Assembly (NCBI RefSeq): GCF_006716445.1
Contig: NZ_VFPA01000004.1
Span: forward strand, 248,001 to 312,000
DNA from: Pseudonocardia kunmingensis
Lineage (GTDB): Bacteria > Actinomycetota > Actinomycetes > Mycobacteriales > Pseudonocardiaceae
Length of the DNA stretch: 64,000 nucleotides
Direction of reading: 5' to 3'
The first letter of the stretch is position 1; each line of letters starts with the position of its first letter. Positions 44,698 to 54,478 of the stretch are shown here, one piece after another. The notes under the pieces were generated by a model that was not told the DNA's origin, did no database searches, and saw nothing but the letters and a program-made list of their open reading frames with translations. A program made the position numbers and the translations under genes.

Positions 44698-45727
44698 TGC
44701 GGTCATACGGTTCGGGGTCCTCCTGCTCTCGCCGCAGTTCACCGGCCAGTCGCACACCGATGTCCTCGACGCCGCCGCGGTCGCCGGCCTCGACGACGTC
44801 TGGGTGGCCGAGCACCACTTCATGTCCTACGGCGTCTGCCCATCGGCGCTCACCCTGGCCGGGTTCCTGCTCGGCGCCACCCGGCGGATAGTCGTGGGCA
44901 CACCGCCGTCGCCGTGCTCGCCACCCAGCCATCCGATCGCGGTGGCCGAGCAGACCCTGCTACTCAACCAGGTCTCCGGTGGCCGCTTCCGGCTCGGAAT
45001 GGGTCGCGGCTGCCCGTGGATCGACCAGGCTGTGTTCGGCTCGGCTCCGCACGGCCTCCACGCCGACCTCGCGGAGGCGCTCGACGTACTCCTGGCCGCC
45101 CTACGCGGCACGCCGGTGCACGGACACGGGCCCGCCTACCCCTTCCCGGAGGTCGGGATCGTCGCCGGACCGCGCACGCTGCCCCGACCCGGGGTCGTCG
45201 TCGCAGCCACGTCGAACGCGACGGTGGACCTGGCCGCGCGACGCGGGCTCCCGTTGTTGTTGCTCGGCATGCACGCCGACGACACCGAGAAGGCGGCCAT
45301 GATCGCCCGGCACCGCGCGATCAGCGCGATCGACGACACGCGGCACGTCGGCGCCGGGATCGCCTACGTCGCCGACACCGACCGCGAGGCCCTCGCCACG
45401 CTGCGCGCGCGGCTGCCCGACTGGCTCGGTCCCGGGCTCGCCGGCTACCGCCGCGCCGACGGCGCCCCGCGCCGCACCCGTGACCCGCTTGAAACACGGA
45501 GCGCCTGTGCGCGCAGCACCCGGTGGGATCGGTCCAACGCTGCCGCGAGCGGCTGGTCGAGACCACCGTCGCACCGGCATCCGGCACACCGTCCTGATGG
45601 TCGAGGGGGCCGGCGACCCGGTCCGCACCCGCGAGAACATCCGCCGCCTCGGCGCCGAGTGCTCCCGGCGATGCGGCGATCGTCCGCGGTGGGGGTGGCG
45701 CCGGAGGCGGTCCGCGTGCGTCACTGA
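44698..45727 (+). pseudogene. LLM-class flavin-dependent oxidoreductase, decayed
   Basis: The frame IRFGVLLLSPQFTGQSHTDVLDAAAVAGLDDVWVAEHHFMSYGVCPSALTLAG is a bacterial luciferase-like oxidoreductase, but its first codon is GTC ATA where a start is expected. The region near 45480-45660 passes through all three frames (LCAQHPVGSVQRCRERLVETT, then TGIRHTVLMVEGAGDPVRTRENIRRLGAE, then VLPAMRRSS), so at least three small indels are present. The gene is not functional as written. Confidence 0.75.
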
Positions 45728-45759
45728 ACGGACACCATCGGTCATCTCCTGGAGGCTCC

Positions 45760-46149
45760 GTGTCCCTCGACGTTCCCGCCCCCGTGCTCACCGTCGCCGC
45801 CCGCGGCGAGATGGACGACGCCCAGTTCCTCGCCGTGGTCCGCGATTCACTGCCCTACGCGTGGGAGGTGGTCGCCGCGGCCGTCGACGACCAGGCACCC
45901 GGCAAGGCGTTCGGCGAGCACGAGGTGCCCCCACCCTCGGAGCAGCAGCGCGGGCAGCTGCTGCGGGCCTTGGCCAGCAACGCCATCCGCGGAGCGCTGG
46001 AGCGCCACTTCGGCATAGTCCTCGCCTTCCAGAACTGCCACCGGGTGGCGGTGTTCACCCCGGCGGCGGTCGACTCGCCGATCTACCGCGAGTTCGTCTC
46101 ACCCCGCGGCCAGGTACTCAACCAGAGTCCGGAGCTGCGCGACTGCTGA
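45760..46149 (+). CDS. SCO5389-family protein
   Basis: A 129-residue actinobacterial protein of unknown function. The pattern SLDVPAPVLTVAARGEMDDAQFLAVVRDSLPYAWEVVAAAVDD near the N-terminus and NAIRGALERHFGIVLAFQNCHRVAVF in the middle match the SCO5389 family. The GTG start follows GGAGG. It is intact although both neighbours are decayed. Confidence 0.72.
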   Translation: MSLDVPAPVLTVAARGEMDDAQFLAVVRDSLPYAWEVVAAAVDDQAPGKAFGEHEVPPPSEQQRGQLLRALASNAIRGALERHFGIVLAFQNCHRVAVFTPAAVDSPIYREFVSPRGQVLNQSPELRDC

Positions 46150-46232
46150 CCACAGGCCCCGACGCTGCGGGCTGGGCCGGTCTGCGAGAAGCCGCGTAGA
46201 CGGTGACGTGGTCGGTGCCACCGTCGTTGGCG

Positions 46233-46822
46233 GTGCCCGACCGGTCGGGGTGGCGTCCGGCCGGGGTCAGGCCGGCGGCGAGCTCGGCGAGCAGGTCCAG
46301 CTCGGACAGCGGCACGTTGCGGGCGCGGACGGGATGCACCGTCACTACGTCGGTGCCGCCGAGCAAAGTCGGCACCAGTGCGGCCACGATCGCGTTCGGC
46401 AGGACGTGCGCGTAGAGCCACTCGGTCCGCTCGACGTCCGACATCACCATCGCGCCGACGTCACCGGTGCGCCGGCCCAACCGCCACGCCGGTGCGAGCC
46501 GGTCGAGCACCGCGACCAGCAGCGTCCGCAGCTCGGCGATCACCCGGAACGCGTAGTCGTGGCGCAGCCACGACTCCAACCACGCCCCGACCCCCTGACC
46601 GATCGCGCAGCAGGCCAGCACCACGACCCGGGGACGAGATCAGGAGGCGTGGCGCTGGTGAGCGCCGCACCGACCAGCAGCCCCCAAGGTCGCGGCGACC
46701 CCGAACGCGCACGCCTGTGCGATCAGTCCACAGGCGAGGGTCAGGGCGAGCCGGGCACGATGCGGGCGCAGCAGGGCGAGCAGTCGTGCGAACAAGCGGG
46801 CACAGGTCGGCTCCGAGTTCAT
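46233..46822 (-). pseudogene. ABC exporter, N-terminal membrane part, frameshifted and truncated
   Basis: Minus-strand pieces LLALLRPHRARLALTLACGLIAQACAFGVAATLGAA and VVLACCAIGQGVGAWLESWLRHDYAFRVIAELRTLLVAVLDRLAP form the first membrane helices of an ABC half-transporter. They are in different frames with the break near 46640. The ATPase domain is absent on this strand. Confidence 0.65.
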
Positions 46823-46974
46823 CTGGCACCACGACCACTCGTTCCTGGCCGGGTTTCATCGGGCCCGCCGCAGCGACCGAGGTCGTCTCCGCGATGATCC
46901 GCTCGCCGACGCCGACGCCGGCGACGGGGCACTCACCCTGGTCACCGAACGGCTGCGGCGGGCAGCCGGGCTCG

Positions 46975-47060
46975 CGGCAACTGCGCCTCGACGCCATCGT
47001 CACCGTCGTCGACGCCAAGCACGTGCTCACCCACCTCAACGAGGTCAAGCCCTCTTCGGA
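46975..47060 (+). pseudogene. COG0523 GTPase fragment
   Basis: About 26 residues, LRLDAIVTVVDAKHVLTHLNEVKP, match the central part of CobW-family GTPases (VVTVVDAKH, followed by EVKP). Nothing before or after in frame continues the family. It is a relic of a further COG0523 gene. Confidence 0.5.
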
Positions 47061-47154
47061 GTTCAGGACGAGCGCGTCGTCGAAACGCAAGTGCCGCGCC
47101 GCCCGGGGTGCGCCCAGTACAGCGGAAACAATCCCGACGTCAAGTACGCGGTCG

Positions 47155-47648
47155 ATGATGTCGGGCGGGCTGGCCGTCGAGCGCGGCGACCGGTTCGCCG
47201 ACGCCGGCACCCGCATGGTCGAACGCGCGCACGACGCCGATGCCCTGCACGGGCAGATCCACGACGTCGTCGCCGCGCTCCCCCAGGGCTACGACACCCC
47301 GTTGGTGAGGGCGGATCCGCGCTGTCCGGGGGCGAGCGCCAGCGGGTGTCCATCGCCCGCGCCCTCCTCAAGGGCTCGCCCATCGTGTTGCTCGACGAGG
47401 CCACCGCCGCCATCGACCCCATCGGGGAACGGGCCGTACAGGCCGCGCTCGCCGAGCTGGTCCGCGGCCGGACCCTCATCGTGGTCGCGCACCGGATGTC
47501 CACCATTGCATCGGCCGACCAGATCCTCGCCGTGCAGGGCGGCCGGATCGTCCAACGCGGTCGCCATCACGACCTGCTCGCCGACACCGGCGGGCTCTAC
47601 GCCCGGCTGTGGTCCGAACGCGAACGCCGCTGGCGCGTCGCACCGTAG
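47155..47648 (+). pseudogene. ABC exporter ATPase domain, C-terminal fragment
   Basis: HDADALHGQIHDVVAALPQGYDTPLV in one frame passes to SALSGGERQRVSIARALLKGSPIVLLDEATAAIDPIGERAVQAAL in another (break near 47315). The signature motif and Walker B are intact, but Walker A and the membrane domain are missing. Orientation is opposite to the membrane fragment at 46.2-46.8 kb, so they are not simple halves of one gene. Confidence 0.7.
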
Positions 47649-47671
47649 CCCGCGCGCGGGACACTGACGCC

Positions 47672-48329
47672 ATGCCCGTCCCCCGAACCGCCCGCCACCT
47701 GCGCCGCCAGGTCCAGCCGCTGTGCACCGACGCCGTCGTCGCCGCCGCACTGCGCATGGCCCGCGCCGACGGGCTCGCCGCGGTGACGATGCGCGCGGTC
47801 GCCGACGAGCTCGACACCGGCGCGATGTCGCTCTACCGCTACGTCGCCGACCGCCAGTCCCTGCTGCTGGCCATGCTCGACGAGGTCGCGACCGGCGTGA
47901 CCGCCGTGCTGGACCGGCTGGCCGCGGGCGATCCGCCGCGCGCGGATCACCGCGATCATCTCGGCGTTGCACAACGGGTTCCGCGCCGACCCCTGGATTG
48001 TGCCCGTGATCGCCACCGACGGCCTGTCCAGCCCACGGATACTCCCGTTGCTGGACACGCTGATCGAGGCGCTGTTCGCTGCCGGGCTCGACGACCAGCA
48101 GGTCGTCGAGGGGTACTCGCTGCTGTTCCAGTTCACCTACGGCGAGGCCATCGACCGGCACCGCGAGCAGGCCACCCACGGCCAGCAGATGGTCCGCGCC
48201 GCGGATCCCACCGAGTTCGTCCACCTCGGACGCATCCTGGCCGCGATCCCGTCCGGTGGAACCGGCGACCACTTCGACGTGAACCTCGCCCGGCTGCTCG
48301 ACGGGCTCCTTGACAGGCCCTGCGAGTAA
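47672..48329 (+). pseudogene. TetR-family regulator, frameshifted
   Basis: The first 90 residues (VVAAALRMARADGLAAVTMRAVADELDTGAMSLYRYVADRQSLLLAMLDEV) are a TetR helix-turn-helix. Near 47935 the frame changes: the C-terminal domain continues as RITAIISALHNGFRADPWIVPVIATDGLSSPRILPLLDTLIEALF to 48329. One indel in a GC run separates the two parts. Confidence 0.75.
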
Positions 48330-48379
48330 AGGCACGCTCACCGACGCGTACAAGGTACGCACGTGTTCCGGAGGTGGAC

Positions 48380-49709
48380 GTGGACAAGCGGTCCGGACGC
48401 CCGCTGGGAGTGCTCCTGCTCGCCGTGTTCACCGCGCAACAGGCCCTGTTCCCCTGCTCGCATCCCTGGCCCGGGAGGTCGGACTCAGCGAGCTGCAGCT
48501 CGGGCTCGTCCTGACCGTCGCGGCGGTCGTCTTCGCCGGCACCAGCCTGCTGTGGGGCCGTGCGGTCGACCGGTTCGGCACCCGCGCGGTGCTGCTCGTC
48601 GGGCTCGCGCTGGCGACGGCCGGCGTGATCGGGGCTTCGCGGTGGTCGGCCAGCTGGCTCTGTCCGGGTTCCTCGACCCGGGCGTCACGCTGGCCCTGAT
48701 GATCGTCACACGCAGCGTGCTGTTCGGCGCCGGGGTCGGCGCCGTGCCGGTGGCGGCGCTGACCTACGTGTCGACGAGCACGTCCGGCGAGGCCGACCGC
48801 ACCCGCGCGGTCGGGCAGCTCGGCGCCGTACAGGGCGTCGCGATAGCGCTCGGGCCCGCGCTCGGCGGGCTGCTCGGGTTCGCCGGGCTGCTCGGCCCGA
48901 TCTGGCTGGCCCCGGCCGTCGTCGCGCTCGTCCTCGCGCTCGTCGTCGTCGCTTTGCCCCGACCGGCCGCCGCGGCGCACCGCCCGGCCCCGCCGCGGGC
49001 CACACTGAAGCCCTGGGATCCGCGGATCTGGCCGTTCTTGCTCGCCGGATTCCTGCTGTTCCTCAGCCTCGGGGTCGTGCTGATCGTGCTCGGGTTCCTG
49101 TTCCAGGACCGTCTCGGGCTCGACGCGGCCGGCACCGTCCGCCTCGCCGGTGCGTCGTCGTTCACCACCGGGCTGGTGCTGATCGCGGTGCAGGGTGGCG
49201 TCGTCCCGAGGCTGGGCTGGCCCGCACTGCGGCTGCTGCGCACCGGAATCCCGATCGCCGGGCTCGGGTTACTCGCCCTCGTCGTCGCACCGGGGTTCTG
49301 GACGATGACCCGCTCGTCGATGGTGATGGGCCTGGGTCTCGCGTTGGCCATCCCCGCCTACACCGCCGCGCCCACCCTGCGGGTACGCGACGACGAGCAG
49401 GGCGGCGCCGCCGGGCTGATCAACGCCACCAACGGCGCCACCTTCGTCGTCAGGCCGCTGGCCGGCACCGCGCTCTACCAGCTCGACCCGCGGCTACCCA
49501 TGCTCGCCGGCGCCGCGTCCTGCCTGCTCGCATGGGCGTTCGTCACGGTGCACCCGGGCGTGCGGCGGTCCGTCCCCACCGCGCCCGGGCCTCGTGAGAG
49601 CAGCGCCTGCCGCTCCCCAGCCGCTTCGACGAGATGGGCGAGGCGATCCGTGAGCCACCCCAGCGGGCTGGGCGCTGATACTGCTGCTGTCGCTCCGCCC
49701 CGAGCATGA
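48380..49709 (+). pseudogene. MFS transporter, frameshifted near the N-terminus
   Basis: A 12-helix MFS protein. The start GTG with GGAGG gives VDKRSGRPLGVLLLAVFTAQQAL; near 48440 the frame changes to LASLAREVGLSELQLGLVLTVAAVVFAGTSLLWGRAVDRFG, and near 48635 again to VVGQLALSGFLDPGVTLALMIVTRSVLFG onward, which stays open through 49600. The MFS A-motif (GRAVDRFGTRAVLL) and most helices are recognisable. It lies beside the broken TetR gene, a typical regulator-efflux pair. Confidence 0.75.
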
Positions 49710-50056
49710 GGACGTTCGGCAGCTCGACGACCTGCTGCGATCCAGCGGCAACGAGCTTGCTGCGCTCGGCCGCTCCCGCTTCGCTTCCACCGAGCGCCCG
49801 CCGGGCCCGGCCCAGTGCTCATCCTGCCCGCTGCACGGACAGCACATCGACTCGCCGCTGATCCTCGACGACCACGTGGACCGCCGGCCCGCAGGTGCCG
49901 AACGTGTGGACCGCGTGGCGCGTCGGGGTTTCCGGTCGTAGGGCCGGCCGCTCCGCGGCGCGGATCTCGCGGCAACGGGTGGCGCCCGGCGACGGCAGCG
50001 GCGGCGGAGCCGCGTGCTCGACGTGCGCGGTCACCTGGGGCCGGGGACGGGTGGTG
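49710..50056. other. Gene-free stretch
   Basis: No coherent gene. An open frame with CSSCPLHGQHID and LILDDHVDRRP near 49820-49890 reads like protein debris but matches no family I know. No repeat or RNA gene was seen. Confidence 0.35.
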
Positions 50057-51001
50057 TCAGCCGCCGGGGGTGGTGCTGGCGGGTTGGTCGTTGACGGGGT
50101 GCAGGGTGCCGGCAGCGGCGAGGTCGTAGCCGCCGATCGCGTCGACTGCGGCCCGGACGCCGGGGTCGTTGACTGCGGCGATGAGCGGTCGTGCGGCGCC
50201 GAGCACTGCGGCGCCGAGCACTACGTCGTAGGACTCCCAGATCAGCGGGATGAACTCCAGCCCGAGGTCGGTGACCGTCGCGCGCAGCCCGAGCGCGGCG
50301 TCGGCGATGCCGGAGGCGACGGCCAACGCGATCTCCAGGTGCGAGGTCAGTTCCGGCCCGGTGACGGCGTACGGGTCGGTGCCGGCGGTGATGATCTGTT
50401 GCTCGAGCAGGACCCGGGTCCCGGCGCCGGGTTCGCGACGGGCGACCCGCCGCCGGGCCAGGTCGGCCGGGCCGGTGATGCGCTGCGGGTTCCCGGCGGG
50501 GACGAGCAGGCCCTGCTCGCGACGCCACAGGTGCAACAAGTGCGGGCGCTGGTCGGCGAGCAGCGCGCGGGCGTAGGGGGCGTTGTAGACGCCGGTGTAG
50601 TGGCGCAGGTGGATCGCGGCGCCGTCGGCGTCACCACGGGCCAGGGCGCGCAGGCCGTGGAAGCTGCCGCGGGTCCCGACCGGCACCACGGCGGGCCCGG
50701 CGTGGCAGAGTAGCAGTTGCAGGGCGGGGTCGTCGCTGCCGGCGAGGCGGAACACCCGGTCGGCCTCCAGCAGCCGGGCGGCGGCAATCGGGCCGTCGGT
50801 GCTGACGCGGGCGCGGCGCCGGTCGACCAGGGTGATCACGCCGGCGTCGGCGAGGTGGCGGTAGGCGCGCACGATCGTCGAGGACGTCGCGCCGAGCTCG
50901 CGACCGTAGCCGCGGATCGCGGGCAGCTCCCCGCCCGGGAGGAGATCCCCGTAGCGGACTCGCCGGGCCAGCTCAGTGCTGATCTCCACATAGCGGGTCA
51001 C
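50057..51001 (-). CDS. GntR-like regulator fused to a periplasmic-binding-protein-like domain
   Basis: A 314-residue one-component regulator. N-terminal winged helix: YVEISTELARRVRYGDLLPGGELPAIRGYGRELGATSSTIVRAYRHLADAGVI. From residue about 85 a type-2 substrate-binding domain follows (LQLLLCHAGPAVVPVGTRGSFHGLRALARGDADGAAIHL, then GLLVPAGNPQRITGPADLARRRVARREPGAGTRVLLEQQI), like molybdate/tungstate-binding folds. It is divergent from an MFS gene with a strong dyad between them. The ligand could be an oxyanion or small anion; the nearby chromate genes make an oxyanion attractive. Confidence 0.82.
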   Translation of the reverse strand: MTRYVEISTELARRVRYGDLLPGGELPAIRGYGRELGATSSTIVRAYRHLADAGVITLVDRRRARVSTDGPIAAARLLEADRVFRLAGSDDPALQLLLCHAGPAVVPVGTRGSFHGLRALARGDADGAAIHLRHYTGVYNAPYARALLADQRPHLLHLWRREQGLLVPAGNPQRITGPADLARRRVARREPGAGTRVLLEQQIITAGTDPYAVTGPELTSHLEIALAVASGIADAALGLRATVTDLGLEFIPLIWESYDVVLGAAVLGAARPLIAAVNDPGVRAAVDAIGGYDLAAAGTLHPVNDQPASTTPGG

Positions 51002-51051
51002 CGCCGAGACCTTACGGTCACGTCGGCCCAGCGGGGGACTGTTGGCCTGCT

Positions 51052-51081
51052 GTGCCGGACAGTGCGGGCACAGTCCGGCAC
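51052..51081. promoter_or_regulatory. Inverted repeat between regulator and MFS gene
   Basis: GTGCCGGAC (51052-51060) and GTCCGGCAC (51073-51081) are perfect inverted repeats with a 12-base spacer. A second dyad, CTGTGCC...GGCACAG, overlaps it. It is 51 bp before the regulator start and 75 bp before the MFS start, as expected for a shared operator. Confidence 0.65.
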
Positions 51082-51155
51082 GAAGATCATTCTACGCTGT
51101 TGTGAACTGCGGAAACAGTCTGTCGTTGCCGCAGCGATTGTTGTTGCGTAGGCGC

Positions 51156-52418
51156 ATGAGCGATCACGAAGCGACGCCACCGGTGGCCGACGCCACCAAG
51201 GGCGGCCGACAGCCGTGGCTGACACTCGGGGTCGGGGGGATCGGCACGGCGAGCTTCCTGGCCGATGTCGGGCACGAGGTGCCGACGTCACTGATGGCCA
51301 GTTTCGTCACGGCGACGCTCGGTGCGCCGGCGGCCGCGCTCGGGCTGATCGAGGGCATCTCCGAGGGCCTGGCCGGGGCCGGGCGGTTCGTCGGTGGCGC
51401 ACTCGCCGATGACCCGGGCCGGCGTCGGGCGGTCGCGGTGGGTGGCTACACCGCGACCGCGGTGCTGTCCGGGCTGATCGGCACGACCACATCGGTGGTG
51501 CAGGCCGGGGTGCTGCGCGGGGCCGCCTGGGCGGCCCGCGGGCTGCGGGTCCCGGCGCGCAACGCGCTGCTCGCCGACGTGGTGCCCGCGCACGCTTACG
51601 GCCGCGCGTACGGGTTCGAGCGCACCATGGACAACCTGGGGGCGATCGGGGGGCCGCTGCTCGCGCTCAGGCTGGTGTCGCTGTTCAGCGTGCGGACCGC
51701 GATCCTGCTCTCCATCATCCCCGGGGTGCTGGCGGCGGCGGCGATCGTCTACGCCATCCGGCAGGCGAATCTCCCGAAGGTCACCGAGCGCCGCAAGTTG
51801 CGGTTCCAGGTCAGCCCGGTGCTGCGCGGGCAACTGGGGCGGGTGATGGTCGGGTTCGCCGCGTTCGAGGTCGGCAACGTCGCCGCGACTCTGTTGATTC
51901 TGCGCGCGACCGATGTCCTTACCCCGGGGCGCGGGATCGACGCGGCCACGCAGATCGCGATCGCGCTGTACGTGGTCTACAACGTCGCGGCCACGATCGC
52001 GTCGTTCCCGGCGGGCGGGTTCTCCGACCGGTTGGGCCGGCGCGGTCCGCTGCTGGTGACCGCGGTCGGGGTGGCGACGTTCATGGCCGCCTATGTGTTG
52101 TTCGCGGTGGCTGGGCCGGTGATCGTGCTGCTCGGGGTGGCGTTCGCACTGGCCGGGGTCGGGATCGGGTGCGCGGAGACCGCTGAGCACGCCGCGGTGG
52201 CCGCGTTCGCTCCGGAGGAGATCCGCGGTTCGGCGTTCGGGCTGCTCGCCACCGTGCAGGCGGTCGGGAACGTCGCGGCCAGCGTGGTCGCCGGACTGCT
52301 CTACACGTTCGCGTCTCCGGCGGTGGCGTTCGGCTACCTCGCGGTGTGGATGGTGGTCGCGCTCGCGGTGCTCGGGTGGGCCGCCACGGCAGCGCGTCGT
52401 CCGGAACCCGTGGGGTGA
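51156..52418 (+). CDS. MFS transporter
   Basis: A 420-residue transporter with 12 predicted helices: LGVGGIGTASFLADVGHEVPTSLMASFV at the N-terminus, ADDPGRRRAVAVGGYTATAVLSG as motif A, and SDRLGRRGPLLVTAVGVATFMAA for the second half. The DVGHE motif in helix 1 is typical of a bacterial subgroup often beside oxyanion-resistance genes. No clear ribosome-binding site before ATG 51156, so the transcript may be leaderless. Probably controlled by the divergent GntR-like regulator. Confidence 0.83.
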   Translation: MSDHEATPPVADATKGGRQPWLTLGVGGIGTASFLADVGHEVPTSLMASFVTATLGAPAAALGLIEGISEGLAGAGRFVGGALADDPGRRRAVAVGGYTATAVLSGLIGTTTSVVQAGVLRGAAWAARGLRVPARNALLADVVPAHAYGRAYGFERTMDNLGAIGGPLLALRLVSLFSVRTAILLSIIPGVLAAAAIVYAIRQANLPKVTERRKLRFQVSPVLRGQLGRVMVGFAAFEVGNVAATLLILRATDVLTPGRGIDAATQIAIALYVVYNVAATIASFPAGGFSDRLGRRGPLLVTAVGVATFMAAYVLFAVAGPVIVLLGVAFALAGVGIGCAETAEHAAVAAFAPEEIRGSAFGLLATVQAVGNVAASVVAGLLYTFASPAVAFGYLAVWMVVALAVLGWAATAARRPEPVG

Positions 52419-52444
52419 GCCGGCGCGGGTCGATGGGTGCGGGG

Positions 52445-53968
52445 TCAGGCCACCGGTAGGCCGAGGAGGCCGGCGGCCAGCCCGAGGGTCGCGCACACGC
52501 CGAGGACCCGCAGCACCGACCAGCGGGTCGCGAAGACCAGCAGCGCGGCGACCGCGGCGATGAGCAGCGGGACCGGTCGCAACGAGGTCAGCTCGGGGAT
52601 GGTGAGGCTGAGCGGCCCGGTGGTGATGTGGCGGGTGGCGGCGAACAGGGTGGTGACGGCGAAGTACAGCGCGAGGTTGGCGATGACGCCGACGACCGCG
52701 GCAGTGATCCCGGTCAGGGCGGCGGCGAGGGTGCGGTTGCTGCGCAGGGCCTCGATGTAGGGGGCGCCGAGGAAGATGAACAGGAAGCTGGGCACGAAGG
52801 TGACCCAGGTGACCAGCAGCGAGGCCACGATCCCCGCGGTCCAGGGGTCGAACGGGCCGGGGTTGGCGTAGGCGCCCAGGAACGCGACGAACTGCACGAC
52901 CATGATGAGTGGGCCGGGGGTGGACTCGGCCAGTGCGAGGCCGCGGGTCATGTCGGTGGCGGTGAGCCAGCCGAAGTTGGTCACGGCTTGTTGGGCGACG
53001 TAGGCGAGCACGGCGTAGGCGCCGCCGAAGGTCACCAGCGCGGCGCCGGAGAAGAACACCCCTTGGGTGGTGTAGACGCTGCTGACCCCGGTGATCAGGG
53101 CGATCAGGGCGACCGGTGCGGTCCAGACGAGCAGCCCGACGGCGAGGATCGTCACGGTCCGCCGGCGCGAGGGCGCTTCGGTGTGCAGATGGTCATCAGG
53201 GATCAGCGGTGCCGGTCCGTCGTCCGCGGCCGGGGCGTGCCCGCCGGCGCGGGCCAGTGCGGGGATCCGGCGGGCAGCGAGCCAGCCCAGCAACGCCGCA
53301 GCACCGATCACGATCGGGAACGGCACCCCGAACGCAGCCAGCGCGACGAACGCGGCCACGGCCAGCCCGACCAGGACCGGGTGGGTGAGCGCGCGCCGCC
53401 CGACCCGGACCACGGCCTGCACGACGATCGCGATCACCGCGGCGCCCAGCCCGGTGAACAGCGCGGCGACCGCGGTGGTGTCGCCGAACCCGACGTAGAT
53501 CGCGGAGAGCGCGAGCAGCGCGACCATGCCGGGCAGCACGAACAGGATTCCGGCAGCCAGGCCGCCGCGCAGCCCGTTGAGCAGCCAGCCGACGTAGATG
53601 GCGAGCTGGTGGGCCTCCGGGCCGGGTAGCAGCATGCAGTAGTTCAGGGCGTGCAGGAAGCGGCGTTGCCCGATCCAGCGCCGGTCATCCACGAGCGCTC
53701 GCTGCATGACCGCGATCTGCCCGGCCGGGCCGCCGAAGGTCTGCAACGAGATCGCGAACCAGGCCCGCAGGGCCGCACCGAAGGGCACCACGTCCTCCAC
53801 CCGACCGGCCCCGGGCTGGGCGAGCTCGGCCCGGGCGTCGTCGGCCCGAGTGGCCGGGTCGTCTGCACCCGGCGCCGGCCCGGCGCCGCTGTCGCGGAGG
53901 TCCGGGCTGTTGCGGAGGTCTGGGTCGGTGCGGTTGCGGGCCGGCCGGTTCTCCGCGTGGTGGGGCAT
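52445..53968 (-). CDS. chrA: Chromate efflux transporter ChrA
   Basis: A 507-residue CHR-family protein exporting chromate. Both homologous halves are present: ALRAWFAISLQTFGGPAGQIAVMQRALVDDRRWI with the GGPAGQ motif and LLPGPEAHQLAIYVGWLLNG in the first, and GAALVTFGGAYAVLAYVAQQ with ESTPGPLIMVVQFVAFLGAY in the second. The first 60 residues are a low-complexity extension and the true start may be later. chrB genes lie upstream on the same strand. Confidence 0.92.
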   Translation of the reverse strand: MPHHAENRPARNRTDPDLRNSPDLRDSGAGPAPGADDPATRADDARAELAQPGAGRVEDVVPFGAALRAWFAISLQTFGGPAGQIAVMQRALVDDRRWIGQRRFLHALNYCMLLPGPEAHQLAIYVGWLLNGLRGGLAAGILFVLPGMVALLALSAIYVGFGDTTAVAALFTGLGAAVIAIVVQAVVRVGRRALTHPVLVGLAVAAFVALAAFGVPFPIVIGAAALLGWLAARRIPALARAGGHAPAADDGPAPLIPDDHLHTEAPSRRRTVTILAVGLLVWTAPVALIALITGVSSVYTTQGVFFSGAALVTFGGAYAVLAYVAQQAVTNFGWLTATDMTRGLALAESTPGPLIMVVQFVAFLGAYANPGPFDPWTAGIVASLLVTWVTFVPSFLFIFLGAPYIEALRSNRTLAAALTGITAAVVGVIANLALYFAVTTLFAATRHITTGPLSLTIPELTSLRPVPLLIAAVAALLVFATRWSVLRVLGVCATLGLAAGLLGLPVA

Positions 53969-54046
53969 GCGCTTCTCCTGAGCTTCGATGATCCTGACCC
54001 GTCAGCCGGCGGTCAGGTTTGAGGGGCCGTCAAGGCGGAGTGGTCG

Positions 54047-54478
54047 TCACGCTGGGGGCCGGTCGAGCAGTGTGGCGCGCCGGAAGTACTCGTAGAGCCC
54101 GTCGAACACGGGCCCGGTCACCGCCAGGACCTGCGCGTCGTCGCAGACCATCGACAATCCGCGCAGCACCGCGTCCAGGCCGGCCGCCTCGGGTGCGTCG
54201 AATCGGTCGTCCTCCAGGTCGGCCTCGTGTACCACCTGGGCCAGTCGCCACAGCACCGGATCGGCCAGGTCGTAGCGGTGCAACACGGTCTCGAACGTGC
54301 AGTCCGGCCCGACGTGCGACAGCTCCACACCGCGCATGTCGAACCCGGTGGCGTCCGACGGGACGTCATCGGGGTCCTCGACAAACACGAACTGCGCGTC
54401 GGCGTCGACGAAACGCCGGATCAACCAGGCACACGCCGCGCGGTCGATGTGCACCCCCGACCGGGTCGCCCACCTCAC
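54047..54478 (-). CDS. chrB: Chromate resistance protein, ChrB C-terminal domain
   Basis: 143 residues with WATRSGVHIDRAACAWLIRRFVDADAQFVFV and HVGPDCTFETVLHRYDL, the ChrB C-terminal domain. GTGA overlap with the preceding ChrB N-terminal gene. In Ochrobactrum-type ChrB both domains are in one chain; here they are two coupled genes. Confidence 0.85.
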   Translation of the reverse strand: MRWATRSGVHIDRAACAWLIRRFVDADAQFVFVEDPDDVPSDATGFDMRGVELSHVGPDCTFETVLHRYDLADPVLWRLAQVVHEADLEDDRFDAPEAAGLDAVLRGLSMVCDDAQVLAVTGPVFDGLYEYFRRATLLDRPPA

